A program made the position numbers and the translations under genes. A stretch of 64,000 nucleotides of DNA. Source: Gamsiella multidivaricata. Lineage: Eukaryota > Mortierellomycota > Mortierellomycetes > Mortierellales > Mortierellaceae. This document shows positions 1 through 11,837 of this stretch, one piece after another. Under the pieces are notes generated by a model. That model was not told the DNA's origin and searched no databases. It was given only the letters and a program-made list of their open reading frames with translations. Every line of letters begins with the position of its first letter. Within the stretch, counting starts at the first letter, position 1. The stretch covers positions 124,001 to 188,000 of the forward strand of contig NW_026251777.1 of the NCBI RefSeq assembly GCF_025024155.1. Reading direction: 5' to 3'.

Positions 1-1353
1 ACCAGAAGGCACTGGATCTCTACAACAGATACTTTGTCCAGGCACCGATGCACACATTCCAGCTTCACGCTCTCTGCCACAGGCATCCTTCGCTCTCACA
101 GACGATTCGCTTGACAAAGCGCTGGGTGAGCGCTCACTGGCTCGCACCGTTCTTCAACGATGAGACCTTGGAACTCCTGGCTGCTGCGGTCTACGTCGAC
201 CCAGCACCGTGGGCGGCCCCTGCCAGTGGATTCACCGGATTTGCTCGTGTGTTGAACCTGTTGGCAAGCTGGGACTGGAAGCACGAGCCCTTGGTGGTCG
301 ACTTGACTGGAGAGATGACTGGCAAGGAGCGGGAAGAGATCCGCCACAACTTTGCGAACACGCGCAAGAACATGATTGCATCGACATCGGCTACAGCGCC
401 CCAGGTCAAGACGACAGCGATCTCGAGCGATCATGCGACCATGTTTATTGCCACGGGCAAGGATACGTTCTCAAAGTGGTGGACCTGGCAATCGCCGTCA
501 CCGATGATCGTGGCCCGTTTGCGCACACTGGCCAAGACCAGCTTGGACCATATGACGAAGACGATGTCCTCATCCGAGACGACGAGCTCCTCGGCGTTAA
601 ACGCAATCTTTATTACACCGACGGTGCACTATGACCTCGTAATTGATCTGGATCCAGCGTTGTGCACGCGCTATGCACAGAACTTGGCCCCGAACGCCCA
701 GTCCTTTGTGACGAAGGGCGATAAGTACAAGAACTTGGGCTCGTTCCAGAAGAGTGTCTTTGGCGATGAGATCCTAATCGGCTTCGATCCTGCTGCCGAG
801 TATCTTGCAGAATTACAGGTGCGTCCTCGAGAGTTGAGATTGCAGTACATGTACAGGGCAAGGAGCATTCAAACATACATGAGCATGGTTACTAACATTG
901 TCTATTGGTCACTGATGTTATTATAGAGAGCATATGGAGATATTGCACTGTTCTTCCATGACCGATATGGTGGTACGCAGATTGGAGTTCTTTGGAACCC
1001 GATCACGCTGAGCCCAAGGGCCTGGAAGGTCAACCTTGGCTTCAACAGCAGGCCTGCAGATGTGAACAAGGATGGGGTAATGGTAAGAAGAGCATGCATG
1101 TATCTCCTCTGACTATGTGGTGCGATGTCGTTTGTATAGCCATGAGAAAGCAACCCTATCTAACCATCAATTTATATTTCTATAGGAGGTTAAGAAGGAG
1201 CAGCAGGACTCGAAATCAAAGGGCGGCAAGACGGGCGCCGGATCCAAACTGGTGGTGCCTAACATCGAAGCGCTAATTAGTGAGATGGAGAGGGTCGGCC
1301 ATGGTCTTGTGCGGTCCATCCAGATCAACCGGGATCCCACTGCGACTAACTAA
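1..1353 (+). CDS. UTP22: UTP22/NOL6 (Nrap) C-terminal part, 5' truncated by window edge
   Basis: This is the 3' end of a Utp22/NOL6 homologue, a nucleolar protein of the small-subunit processome (UTP-C complex with Rrp7 and CK2) needed for early 18S rRNA processing. Exons are 1-818, 927-1082 and 1186-1353; the introns at 819-926 and 1083-1185 have GT..AG ends and frame is kept across both joins. Recognisable Nrap-family blocks are HPSLSQTIRLTKRWVSAHWL, then LNLLASWDWKHEPLVVDLTG, then the late block ALFFHDRYGGTQIGVLWNP followed by KVNLGFNSRP. The last exon encodes a Lys/Gln-rich linker and the terminus EALISEMERVGHGLVRSIQI. An AATAAA lies at 1462-1467, about 110 nt past the stop. The start is outside the window. 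Family assignment rests on the conserved blocks and is quite sure. Confidence 0.9.
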
Positions 1354-2330
1354 TCAGGGGGCGACTTTACTATATTTCCGTATCCATTTCAGCATTCCTT
1401 TCATTTCTTGCATTTACTTTCCCTCCATTTCTCATCCCTGTCCCTGCCATACATAGAACTCAATAAAGACACGCGCAGATCCATGCATATGGACGCATGG
1501 AAACTCAATAGAAACTGAATTTTCGCTACCGCTGCTGTGTAAAGAATGATTGGGCTCCTCCTTCATTCCCTCCCAGTCCATCATCCCCCTTTCCCTCTCT
1601 TTTACAAATTGACCGATCGATGATGACAGCTTGTCCGTTTGTGCCTGATTGCGCGCACCCCCTGCTGCTGTACCTGTTTGTTACCCCTTGGTCCGAGCAC
1701 GCAGTCGTTTTCTCACTCTTTGAAAGAAAGGGTCAGCATGCGTTTTTGTTGTTTTGTGTGCCTAATGTGATGACCAACTGACCATGTTCGCTTGACCCCT
1801 ATTTGCTCTGCCAACATGTCACCCAACTCTTACCCCTTCCTCCCCCCCTCCCCTCCTCCTCCTCCTCCTCCTCTCCCTCACCCGTTTATCTTTTTCTTGG
1901 TTATGGTCCGATGCTCGCCTCCTTCGCTGCTTTCTTTATCCTCCTTTCGCCTCTGCCGCCAGCTTTCCTTCGACTCTTTTCGCTTCATACCCATACATAC
2001 CTTCTTCCCTTTGAACGTTGTCATCTTGGCAGGGCACCCAATCCACCGTCCATTCCTCAACTCATGCGCTTCATAGCTTCGTAATAAGAAAGTGCCCTCC
2101 AAAGACTTCACTCCAGTCAGACTTGGACCTGAATACTCCCCTTTGTTCCATCCTCTACAACAGCTCAACGGTCTCACTTCTCCACATATATCCTAATTAA
2201 CGGCAATCTCTTGGACAACATTCCCATTTCATCAACTGCAACGACTTTTTTTTTTTTTTTTTTTTTAATACCACCACAACCCACCTCTTCCCTTTTTTTC
2301 ACCCTATAACACGGTTTTGCTGTTGGATGC
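1354..2330. other. Intergenic: UTP22 3' end and TMEM184 5' region
   Basis: No gene is seen. The first part holds the UTP22 3' UTR with AATAAA at 1462-1467. From about 1840 on it is pyrimidine-rich, with (CTC)n/(TCC)n blocks near 1850-1880 and a T run near 2246-2266, typical of fungal promoter and 5' UTR sequence ahead of the start at 2331. Confidence 0.6.
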
Positions 2331-5300
2331 ATGTCTGCAGACAACACAACCCACCTAGCCCCTAATGGCTGCCCACTCGAGAGTCGCCCGGAAGATCCGA
2401 CCCATCTCTTTTCTTCCGAGGGTATCACCCTCGACCTACCAAGGATCGGATGGATAGGAACAGGATGCTGTACGTTAATAGCGACCTTCCTCTCCTTTTT
2501 CTTGATCTACCGGCATTACCAATACTATACCAAGGTAAACAGCCTTAGACTTCTACGCTCCTCATACATCACACTGTATGTCCTTGCTAACATTTTCTTC
2601 ACTCGTTTCTTTCCGATAACCCGTACAGCCTAATCAGCAGCGCTACATCGTCCGGATGTTGCTCATGGTACCGATCTACGCCATCACTTCCTGGTTCTCC
2701 TTCGTCTACGTACGTGAGGCGGTCTACTACGACGAGATCCGAGTCCTCTACGAGGCCTTCGTTATCGCGTCCTTCCTGATCCTTATGCTCCAATACCTCG
2801 GAGACTCACTCGAGGAACAAAAACGGGTGCTCAAGCGCCACAAGAAGACCGAGCGATGGTTCTTCCCGTTGTGTTGCCTCAAATACAATCCATCGCGTCC
2901 ACATTTCTTACAGTTCATGAAATGGGGGATCCTCCAGTACGTGCCCCTGAACGTCTTGGGGACGATCCTGACGATTACCTTGCAGATCATGGGGAACTAT
3001 TGTGAGAGTAGCTGGAATCCAAAGTTTGGGCACGTTTGGATCATGATGATTAACTTTGTGTCCGTTTCCATGGCAACCTATTTCTTGGTAAGGTTTCCAT
3101 GTCTTTGGACGAGACGCGAGACGCGGTTGTTGGTGGCGAAGAATTTTTTTTTTTTGCTAATCAGTTTTTTTTCTTTTTGGTGGCGGCGGTGGGTTTCGTG
3201 GGCAAGTAGATCATGTTTTATGTTACGATCCGCGAGGATTTAAAAGACTATGACCCATTCTACAAGTTCCTGGCTGTCAAACTGGTAAACCCCACCTTCC
3301 CGGTCTTCACATCGCTCTCTAAACATGGTAGAATCATTCCTTCCTCAGCTCACATACTATGGGCATCTTTTTTGTAGGTCGTTTTTTTCTCGTTCTGGCA
3401 ATCGATCGTGGTCGAAGGATTGGTCTACTTTGGTAAGCGTCAGAACCCCTCGTTCTCATCAAGAAAACAGCACCGGGACAGTCAAACGCAGCAGGTCATA
3501 ACCAGGAACCCTGTTTTTTAATTCTTTTTTCACTGGAATAGGTCTGATCAAGGCAACAAAGTACTGGTCCACATCCGATATCTCTGTCGGTATCAATGCC
3601 GTCCTGATCGACATCGAGATGGTCTTCTTCGCATTGATGCACCTCAGAGCCTTCAGCTACAAGCCCTACGTGCCCCGTATCCCGAACCCAAATATCCCAC
3701 AACTTGAGCAGGCCTTACTCCCCGATGACGATAATACGTACGACAATCCCAGCAGCCGCAGAAACAACAATCAATCCCTATCCTCCATCCGAACAGACCG
3801 ACCCAACGCCAGTAGGACATATACCTCGAGGACCCAATCCCAGCAGCCGACCGCCACGAAGAAGATGTCGTCGTCCGGCGTAGATTTCGGTTCAGCGTCG
3901 AAGGGTCAAAGCGGTGGCAAGGGCAAAGCGAGCGGAAAGGGTGAGGTCAAAAAAGCAGAGGATTTGATCTTGGATTTCTCACAAAAGACGCCAATCTGGA
4001 AGGGACTGCTCGACTCGTTTAATCCCTTGGACACCCTGCGCGAGCTAGCGTATGGAATCAAATACATGTACCGATGGTTGAGGGGCATTCCCGTGGACAA
4101 GGATAGTCGACGACTCTTGGATCTGGAACGTGCTTTTGGAAGGCAACGACCAGAAGTGCCTTATATTCCACCCAAGGACGAAGAGAAAGAGAAGAAAAAG
4201 AAGAAGAAAAAGAAGGGCAGGAATGACGAGGAGAGTGATCTGGACAGCGACAGCGAGAATGGAAGCAGTGGTGACGATAACGATGTGAACAGGCGTCACG
4301 ATAATGAGAAGGCTGTCAATAAGGACAGTGAGGATGATGGTGAAGGTGATAGTCATGATATGCGTCGGCTCCGCGGAGACGGAGACGTGGACAGAGATTA
4401 TGATTCTATTCGCGCACAAGGCGTAGGACGCTATCGAAGCTTTGCGGACCAAGGTCCAGGTGTGGATTATGGATATCGGCGGATGGATGCTGCATATGAC
4501 ATGGGATATGGAAACTATGGCGAAGGAGTCAGCAGTCCTGGAGGCAGCAGTCGGCCCACAATCTCATGGAAGCCCGCTAAGCCAATGGGTATCCTCAATC
4601 CTCCGTCAAACATCGGCAGTATTTCCGCGGCAGGTGGGCGGTCAGGACTTGGGAAGCAGACGGCGGCTCAAAAGAAGATCAGCCTCGAGTACCTCGAAAA
4701 GGAGCAGGCTGCTCAAACTGAGCGCGCGACTCTTCCGGACATCCAGCCTGAGCCAGTCGAGCGAAAGATTGCACTCTCAGGACTGTATGTGGATCTCCCG
4801 ATACCTGGGGTAGATATACCTGAGCGTGGCTCCAGTTCTGTGAATACCCCGCTGCCCGTAAGCTATCACCGGCAGTTTTCGTCGTACGAATCTTATGGAT
4901 CGCGCGACCCTTGGGAGCGAGATTGGAGACCCGAGCGAGAGAGGGAGCGAACAAAGTTGCATGCGGGTTCTGGAATGGATTCTCTGCGCTTTCAGTTCCG
5001 AGACCGTGATCTCGAGCGATCTGCGATCCTCCACACGCTGCCTATACCGCCCGTCCCACGACTGACAAGACCTAACATCGATACGCGGACTTTGCCATCC
5101 GAGGCGCCGGCACCAGTAAACCTCGAACCCCGAAGAGACGATGAAATGAGTCGACCGGTTGACAGGACTCTTGCTGCAACGAGTGATCCGTACCAGCGCG
5201 CACGAGAATTCGAGAGAGGCATGGAGTTACTTGCAAATAGGGACCGTAGCGGGGACGACATACTGGACAGGATAACAAGGCTGAGGGACTCTCGTATTGC

Positions 5301-6903
5301 GGCATTGTACAACGGCAATCAGGGCTATGTCCAAGAAGGATCCGAAGACACCTCGTTTTTATCTAGTGGTCCTTCTACAATAGGACAGTTCTATCACCAT
5401 CGTGAAGGCAGCCAATCAGACCCAGAGATATCACGCTATATCCTGGAGCGTGAGGAACCGCTGCAATACATTGATGAGCTGGAACACAGACGCGATCTTC
5501 CTCCGGAACAACTCTATCAGCAGCAGCAGCAGCAGCAAGAGCCTCACCCAAATCTATTGGCCCCTCAGTCAGTTATCGAGAGAGCCCTCCCTCGACAGCC
5601 GATACCGGATTTCCCTGATACAACAATCGACGTTGATCCGATTGTGGCACAGTACAAGCAGCATTATCGTCAGAATCTTGTGGAGCAGCAGCAACAGCAA
5701 GAGCGCGAGCAGTTGTTGCAGCAGCAAGAGCAGCAGCGTCAGCAACAAGAACAACAACTTCAGGAACAAGAACAGCAATTTCAGCTGCAGGAACAACAAC
5801 TTCAGTTGCAAGAACAACAACTTCAGCTGCAAGAGGAACAGCGCCAGCAACAAAAGCGTTTGTCGCGACAATTTCCTACATCTCGGATCCGACGCCGAAA
5901 CAGTCTGGAGAGTCTTGCATCAGACAGCACCGGTTCCTTCAGAATCCGTGTTGCTTCTCGATCAGGATCCTTTGGCCGTAGCGGATATCGCTACGGCTAT
6001 GGTTACGGCTATGGCTACGGACGTCCAACAGAGGGACGAACCCAGGACGCCCATCGGTATCCGATGCCTCCCCCACAACCTGTCCCACAGGTCCAGTTCT
6101 ACAGGTTCCCAGAGGACCGCGAGCTTTATGAGCGCAGGAAACGGGAGATGCAGCAACAACAACAGCAACAGCAACAGCAAGATTCCCCTTATGGGCCATC
6201 ATTGCGCTCAAACCCCGCTGTACAGCAGCAACGGCAGGAGCAACAGCAGCAACAGCAACAGCAACAACAACCGCTACCGCCACCCCCACAGAAGCAGCAG
6301 CACCGGGAACAACAGCAGCAGCCAGAGTCGCCTTATGGACCGCCAGTGCGCCCAATGCCCGTTTTCAAGCAGCTGCAACAACGCGAACGTGAGCGTGAAC
6401 GCGATCCTAGATTCTACCAACCGCCGCGCCAACAACTGGAACCGTTACCGCCATTGAAAACACCAAGGCAGCAGCAGCATTACCCCCGTAGTAGCTACTA
6501 CGAAGACTTCTCACTCTACAATCAGCAGCGCGATGATCCCGTGCCCCTAACATACGGTCAAGGTCGTACTGAGAGTCAGAGTCGGTACTCTGCACAACCA
6601 CTACCTCCGATCGATACTCGCATGCGACCAACATATGGAGGACCCCAGCCAAGACGGTCGGTTAGGGATTATAACAATGAGTACCAGAGTCCAGTTGAGA
6701 GTGGTGGCGGTAGGCGTGGGGAGGACGGATTGTTCCCGGCGTCGAGGTATGCGGCACCGTTCTTGAGGGATTATGAGTTGCAGCAGAGGGAAGGCCGTCG
6801 TCGTATGCCACAGGGACCACCCATGCCCATGCAGATGCCGATGCCGATGCCAGTGCCGGCGCCGGTGCCAAGGAATGAGTACGGCAGTGGGGGGATGTAT
6901 TGA
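2331..6903 (+). CDS. TMEM184/OSTalpha-family (DUF300) membrane protein with giant Q-rich cytosolic tail
   Basis: Exons 2331-2534, 2629-3087, 3210-3284, 3378-3432 and 3542-6903 join in frame to 1384 residues. The first ~310 residues form the seven-helix TMEM184/organic-solute-transporter-alpha domain: a hydrophobic helix at about residues 38-58, YIVRMLLMVPIYAITSWFSF, YYDEIRVLYEAFVIASFLIL, a QYLGD motif, and later HVWIMMINFVSVSMATYFL and FWQSIVVEGLVYFG. Family members in fungi and animals sit in endomembrane or plasma membranes; transport substrates are mostly unproven. The remaining ~1070 residues are disordered: a Lys-run and acidic block (4180-4360), Arg/Glu-rich stretches, a YGYGYGYGYG run (5995-6020), polyglutamine at 5516-6310, and a Met-Pro repeat near the stop. 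Usual family length is roughly 400-600 residues, so the tail is exceptional. The ATG at 2331 is chosen because no earlier in-frame ATG joins the domain. Confidence 0.88.
5516..6310 (+). repeat. CAG/CAA trinucleotide tracts encoding polyglutamine
   Basis: Mixed CAG/CAA repeats occur in three blocks (about 5516-5535, 5681-5856 and 6148-6310) inside the last exon of the TMEM184-like gene. The middle block has a heptad-like pattern of LQ/EQ units (QEQEQQ, LQLQEQQ), so it may form a coiled coil rather than pure polyQ. The repeats also open a long shadow frame (+2), which is not a gene. Confidence 0.85.
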
Positions 6904-7628
6904 AGAAGTGGTAGGCAGTCTCTTAATTGAGGATTTAGAGGATTAGAATAATGAAATAGATTGTGAACAAGCAATCATTGAACCCACGATAGTCCAATTG
7001 GAGATGCAGCGCGATGTCTCCATCTGCAACTGTACTCGTGTAGATGGTAGACATTCATAGACTAACACGCGTTCCTGAAAATGCTACATGTGTCTCTTGA
7101 TATTTGTTTTGCCTCGCCATGTCCGGCGTCAACGAGGCAGCAAAAAAAAAAAAAAAAAAAAAAAAACGCGATGCGTCTGCACATGTACCACTTCACACAA
7201 GACGTCCTCCAGCGGATCTGGCACCCAGGGACCTCAGGAACAGGGCCAGGCCCAGTAAAAGGATCAAGAAGCCATCCGTTACGCTTTCCGAGGATGGTCC
7301 AGTTCCTCATCAAGGACGAGTTTAAAGGCGGAGTCCGGATCAAAGCTGCGTCGCGAAAAGATCTTCTATTGGAAGGAACTCAAGGAATCCGGACACATGT
7401 TCAAAATAAATTTATAGAAATCCTGCATTCTTCTTCAATGGTCTATAGACAACATGGTTCCACAGTATTTTCTTGCGCACGCTCTCTTTTCTGTTGTTTT
7501 ATTGTGTTGTAGCTGCGTTTGGTGGATGAAAAGTGAAATGGGTGTGTTTTCAACAGTGGGGGGGAGGGAGGGGTAGAGGTTAGTAAAATTTAGGTTCGGA
7601 TTTGGGTTTAGATGTCTTGACTTCTAGT
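6904..7628. other. Intergenic between converging TMEM184 and PAT1 genes
   Basis: Two genes converge here. There is an uninterrupted A run at 7142-7166. Downstream (7167-7420) one frame reads a basic stretch (KRIKKPSVTLSEDGP) and another reads EFKGGVRIKAASRKDLLLEG, but they are in different frames, have stops, and match no family I recognise. It could be a gene remnant; I do not call one. Confidence 0.5.
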
Positions 7629-10600
7629 TTACATAGCAGGGACAGAAACTTGGGAGGCATCCAGGCCCAATGCATGCAAAAACAAGTTCACGTTCGCAAT
7701 CCTCTGCGCGGCCTTCTCGGGGGTCGAACGCGATGTCTTTGCGGCAACTACATTCTCCAGTACTTGCTCCCTATAAAACAACGTCGGAAAAGATTCCCAT
7801 ACATTATCAGCCTCATGTTGACTCTCAAAGTGACCAAGCACAAACACTGCAAACCATTGCCATACCTGACTTCTGTAACAAGAACATGCTGCTGCTCCAC
7901 AGAGGCACCGACAGCCATGGCAGCTAAGAAACGCCATACGTGCACATCCTCGGCCATTGTCGCCGTCGGCATGAACAGCGCCGAGAAATGCGTCTGCAAC
8001 TGACTGAACAATCGGTTATAAAGCTCGTTCCACTGCTGAATCTCGCGCTCATCCGGAATTGGATAGTTGCCATGTCCTTGCTTCAAAATCTCTGCTCGGC
8101 TCAAGAACAACGTCAAGAACGCCAGACCAGGCTTGCTCCTTGCCACCCAAATCATGTTGTTGCGCTCAATAAACAACGCCAACAATCCGACCACGATTCT
8201 GAACGGCGCTTCCGAGACGAATCCGAGAAGTGGTGGCACAATCGTGTTCATGAACAGCTCAATCTCCTGATTTCCTTGAACGTCCGCATACACCTCCGAC
8301 TTGCACACGTTCAGCGATTCAAAATTGGCGACGAGCATCGTCAAAAGCGTCAAGGTCTGCTCTGGCAGCAAATGGCGAAGAACACGCGGGATGACCTTCT
8401 TGCCCTTCGAGTAGTTCAAAATTGAAATGAATGGATGGGGGTGTCTAATTTCGTACAGCGAATGAAACGGTAAGTGTTCGTATCCCATGGTCATGAGGAA
8501 AATTACTGCCAAATCTGGAAGCACAACTTACACTTTGCCGATAGGGACAGTGATTCGGAGTTCGTTCCACATCTTGCGCGCAAGCTCACCGTATTCTTCG
8601 CTCCAACGCTGAATCGCCTCTCTGGCCAACTCCTCCTCGCCGAGTCGGGGAGGCGGTGGCAGCTGTCGTCGCTTCTGCTCCAGAGCCAGCACATATGTGT
8701 ACACGTTCTCGATCCATCCCAACACCGTGTGCGATTTAGTGCTGACAGATCCAGGTGATGGCGGCTTGGGCGAGTTTCCTGCAGAGACATCGTTGGTAGA
8801 GCCGCGTTTTGAGACCTGCAACAACTGGCGAGGATTTAGCACAGAGTTGACAGCAATTTTTCCAAGAGCTCCCTCCACCGTAACTACAGAAAAATAGAAA
8901 TGATCAATTAGGAAAAGCTGCCTCAGCATGAGCCCTTCCAATGAAGCGAGCATGATATAGTACTTATCCGTACCATTGGTGCGCTTGGGGTTACGCTTGG
9001 CATCGCTGACAATCCTCTGGACCTGCAACTGCATACGGTGCTCAGTGCGATCATTTCCTCGGTGTCTGTTATCGCTAGGTGCAGATCCGGAATTCATCAC
9101 GTTGCCGGGAATACCCATCTGCTGGAGATGTCTGTTGCGGAGAGCCGTGTAGACCTGGCAGTAAAAGTCGTCTGCGTAGGGATCGTCTGTCACAAGCTGA
9201 GAAATCTGAATACGATTGATAAAGTCCTTGTCGCTCTGTGTCATCAAACCGTTGTGCTTGGCCTAAAGTGTCGTATCAGCAAAAAAACGATTTTGATCGG
9301 CAGAACAAAACGCTAGTTAGTCCTGCTAAAATGAGCTTGATGGCATTCATGACAGACTCCCGTACAAAAGAAAAAAAATGAACAACGTACGGTTTCGGCC
9401 TGCTTAGCCAGTCTCTCAGCGCGGCGCTTCTCCACACGGGCCCGCTTGGCCTCCTGCTCCGCAATCATTGCCTCAGAGTAAATGGGACGTCCTCCGTTGA
9501 TGTTCATCAGAGCAGCCTCGACTTCCTCCAAACTCATCATCTTGCGTTCCTGGTGCATCTGCAACTGAGGTTGAGTACCGGCAGTCCTCAAAAGCTGAGC
9601 CTCGATCTCTTCCAAACTGGGTTGGTTGCCACCAAAAGCGCTGGGTCGCGAGAGAGCAAAGGTGCCCACGCCAAAGACAGGGTCGTGAGCAAATCCTGCA
9701 TTTCGTCCGCCAAGATCTAATCGAGTCAAGGGTATATGTTAGTGATCCTAATCGTCGACACTGCATCGGTTCACGCCTGAAATAATACTCCTGTAGACTG
9801 TCACCTACCCATGCCCTTAGCTGAGGTGTTGCTGAAGGGACCCCAGATCGAGGATGCGGCATGCGAGGGCTACAGAGACGGTTCAAGAGAGTGCAGTGCA
9901 TGTCAGTATTACGGTTACGAATCATTACGGTACAATACACAATTCCTGCGTCCCTAGTACTTGAATATACCTCAGGGAGACCCATCTTGAAGCTGTCTTG
10001 CTGCGCACTCCCATCATTCCCCCACAGCGAAGCAAACGACGAGCGACGGGCACCTATCCATTTTATTGCAGTATGAGAAACATATACATGTACACAGCCA
10101 GACCTTATCATCAGTGCTTATTTCATGGTGGCAAGTAGAGGCATACAAACACTTACCAGCATGCTCGTTCTGCTTAATGTATAACTCCTCTTCCTTCTTG
10201 AGAGCAGGGGCAATCTGACGAGTGTTGCTGGCAAAGTCAAAGTCGGTTCCTGTTATTGTCGATGTTTGTTGTGAAGAAAAAACAGAACGTTTGTGGCGGT
10301 TAGCCACCATTCCCTTCCTGGTCAGCTCAACCATTATAGGCAGAGATGAGCACTGGCAACCATTGCCATTCTGATCCAGGATTTGATTCAATCAGAATCA
10401 ACACACTTGCCTTCGGCTTCAACAGCACCAAAGGTCTCGCTGTTGAGGTTGTCTCTGGTCTCCTCAAGACCATCCGCCAGATTGTCATAGGTCTCGCCAT
10501 AGTCGTAAATCTCAAAGTCCTCGCCGGTCTCAAGGGCATACTTTTGGACCTGGCGGTCGAGCTCCTGCTGCTCTTCCAGGTTCAAGGCGATCTTACCGCC

Positions 10601-10645
10601 CTGGCGGCCGGGCATGACCGTGTCGAAGCCAAAGAAGTTGGACAT
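7629..10645 (-). CDS. PAT1: PAT1 homologue, deadenylation-dependent decapping and translation-repression factor
   Basis: Exons (descending) 10645-10411, 10249-10157, 10053-9971, 9869-9809, 9716-9391, 9262-8532, 8444-7866 and 7770-7629 give 749 residues. Pat1 bridges the Lsm1-7 ring, Dhh1 and the Dcp1/2 decapping enzyme in P bodies. The start MSNFFGFDT is the conserved Dhh1-binding N-terminus of the family. Other signatures: ASSIWGPF, FAHDPVFGVGTFAL, the SLEEIEAQL and SLEEVEAAL repeats, QSDKDFINRIQISQLVTDDP with YADDFYCQVY, then HPHPFISILNYSKGKKVIPR of the C-terminal alpha-helical fold. Intron 1 (10410-10250) starts with GC: only GC..AG keeps frame. The stretch 8973-8884 is 90 nt, stop-free, has GT..AG ends and a CTAAT branch-like motif just ahead of VEGALGKI; it may be one more intron (protein then 719 residues). 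Divergent from the MIM2-like gene. Confidence 0.9.
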
Positions 10646-11086
10646 GCTTCGTTTATCCTTGTTTGCCCTATGGCACCTGTGTCCTAGTGTCCTTTTGTCT
10701 TGGGTTGGTCGTAGGGTGGGCTGTCCAGTTAGTTGTGCGAGTTGGTTGTCGGCCTGTGTTTCTTTTTTTGTTTTCCTGAATACTGCGACCCTTGCTTTGA
10801 CTGCGGGGGGGAAGAATCCTTCTGAACACTGATGCTTTGAAGGATGTAGAGGGGCAGACAAGAACGAGGACGGAAGTGTGGAAAGTGAACTGATGAAGCT
10901 AGACTAGCTGACCGCTGACGTCGACTGTCTTTTGGGTTTCGCGTGTCGCGCTTTTGGAAGCTGTGGAACAGGGGGGCAGGTCGATCGCATCTACTTGTTT
11001 GAATAACCCATTGCTTCCAACACTGCTTCATTCGCCACCGCCACCACCACTAAAGACCAGGACCAGGGCTGACCAGGATAGAAACG
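10646..11086. promoter_or_regulatory. Shared divergent promoter of PAT1 and MIM2-like gene
   Basis: The 441 bp between two outward-facing start codons must contain both 5' UTRs and promoters. No TATA box or other named element is evident. The right part holds short CCACC/CACCA repeats immediately upstream of the 11087 start. Confidence 0.55.
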
Positions 11087-11540
11087 ATGAGCGCACCACC
11101 ACTGCCAACGGCCGCCGACGGTTACATCGACACCACTGCACCAATCGCCACACTCTCCCAACGGATATGGGACATCGACGAGGGCCTCTCTGACATCGAG
11201 TCGATCGACGGCGACTCTGACTTTTCGGAATTCTCCACCACTTCCTCGACATCAACCAGGGACATCGAGCGTGAATGGAACGAGAACCTGGAGCAGGGTC
11301 GACAGCTCTTTGCCATCGTCATCTTTCCCTTCGTCGGCCGCTGGCTCGGCAAGAAAGTATCCTACTGGAGTACGTACACACACCTTGCCTATGTCTGCCA
11401 TCGCTATTATCATGTCAACCACGGGATGTTCAGGGACCAGAGTACTAAACTTATAACATCTAATGCTGTTTCTTTATCCTTCTGCAGTTTGGACAGCCTT
11501 CCTAAAACACCACTACAAGATCCGCGCAATAGGTGCCTGA
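11087..11540 (+). CDS. MIM2: MIM2-like mitochondrial outer-membrane import protein
   Basis: Exons 11087-11369 and 11488-11540 give 111 residues. Fungal Mim2, with Mim1, forms the MIM complex that inserts alpha-helical proteins into the mitochondrial outer membrane. The sequence has an acidic N-terminal half (SDIESIDGDSDFSEF), a REWNENLEQGRQLF segment, then one membrane helix FAIVIFPFVGRWLGKKVSYW. The last exon adds TAFLKHHYKIRAIG. The EW-E-L...L-P-GRWLG-K-SYW pattern is what I recall for Mim2; assignment is by pattern and size only. Intron 11370-11487 splits the SYW/IW junction at phase 1. AATAAA occurs at 11782-11787. Confidence 0.62.
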
Positions 11541-11837
11541 GAAGTCATCCCCTAACCAGGCTTACCTGGGGGGAGAGGGGGAAAAGGAAGGGGGTTGTGG
11601 ACGAGACCTGAGATCGATTCTTCAAAGGCATTCTTCCCCTCCCCCTCTATCGATACACACTCTTCCTTTTGCTCGGTCATGGACGTTGCTTCGAATTATC
11701 AGGATCAGATCGATACACACATCAATTGACCTTTGTACATTACAATGTTTCCAAGATAACACATACAAATATCGCGTTAGAAATAAAAGGGTACAGGATA
11801 TCACATTTTATTCTACTCAGACAAGAAGTGCTATCTA

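Noticed and set aside
5402..6457. 351-codon open frame (+2 relative to the gene) rich in Ser/Asn
   Set aside because: It is the shadow of CAG/CAA repeats in the TMEM184-like gene; the other frame carries the natural charged/Q-rich protein.
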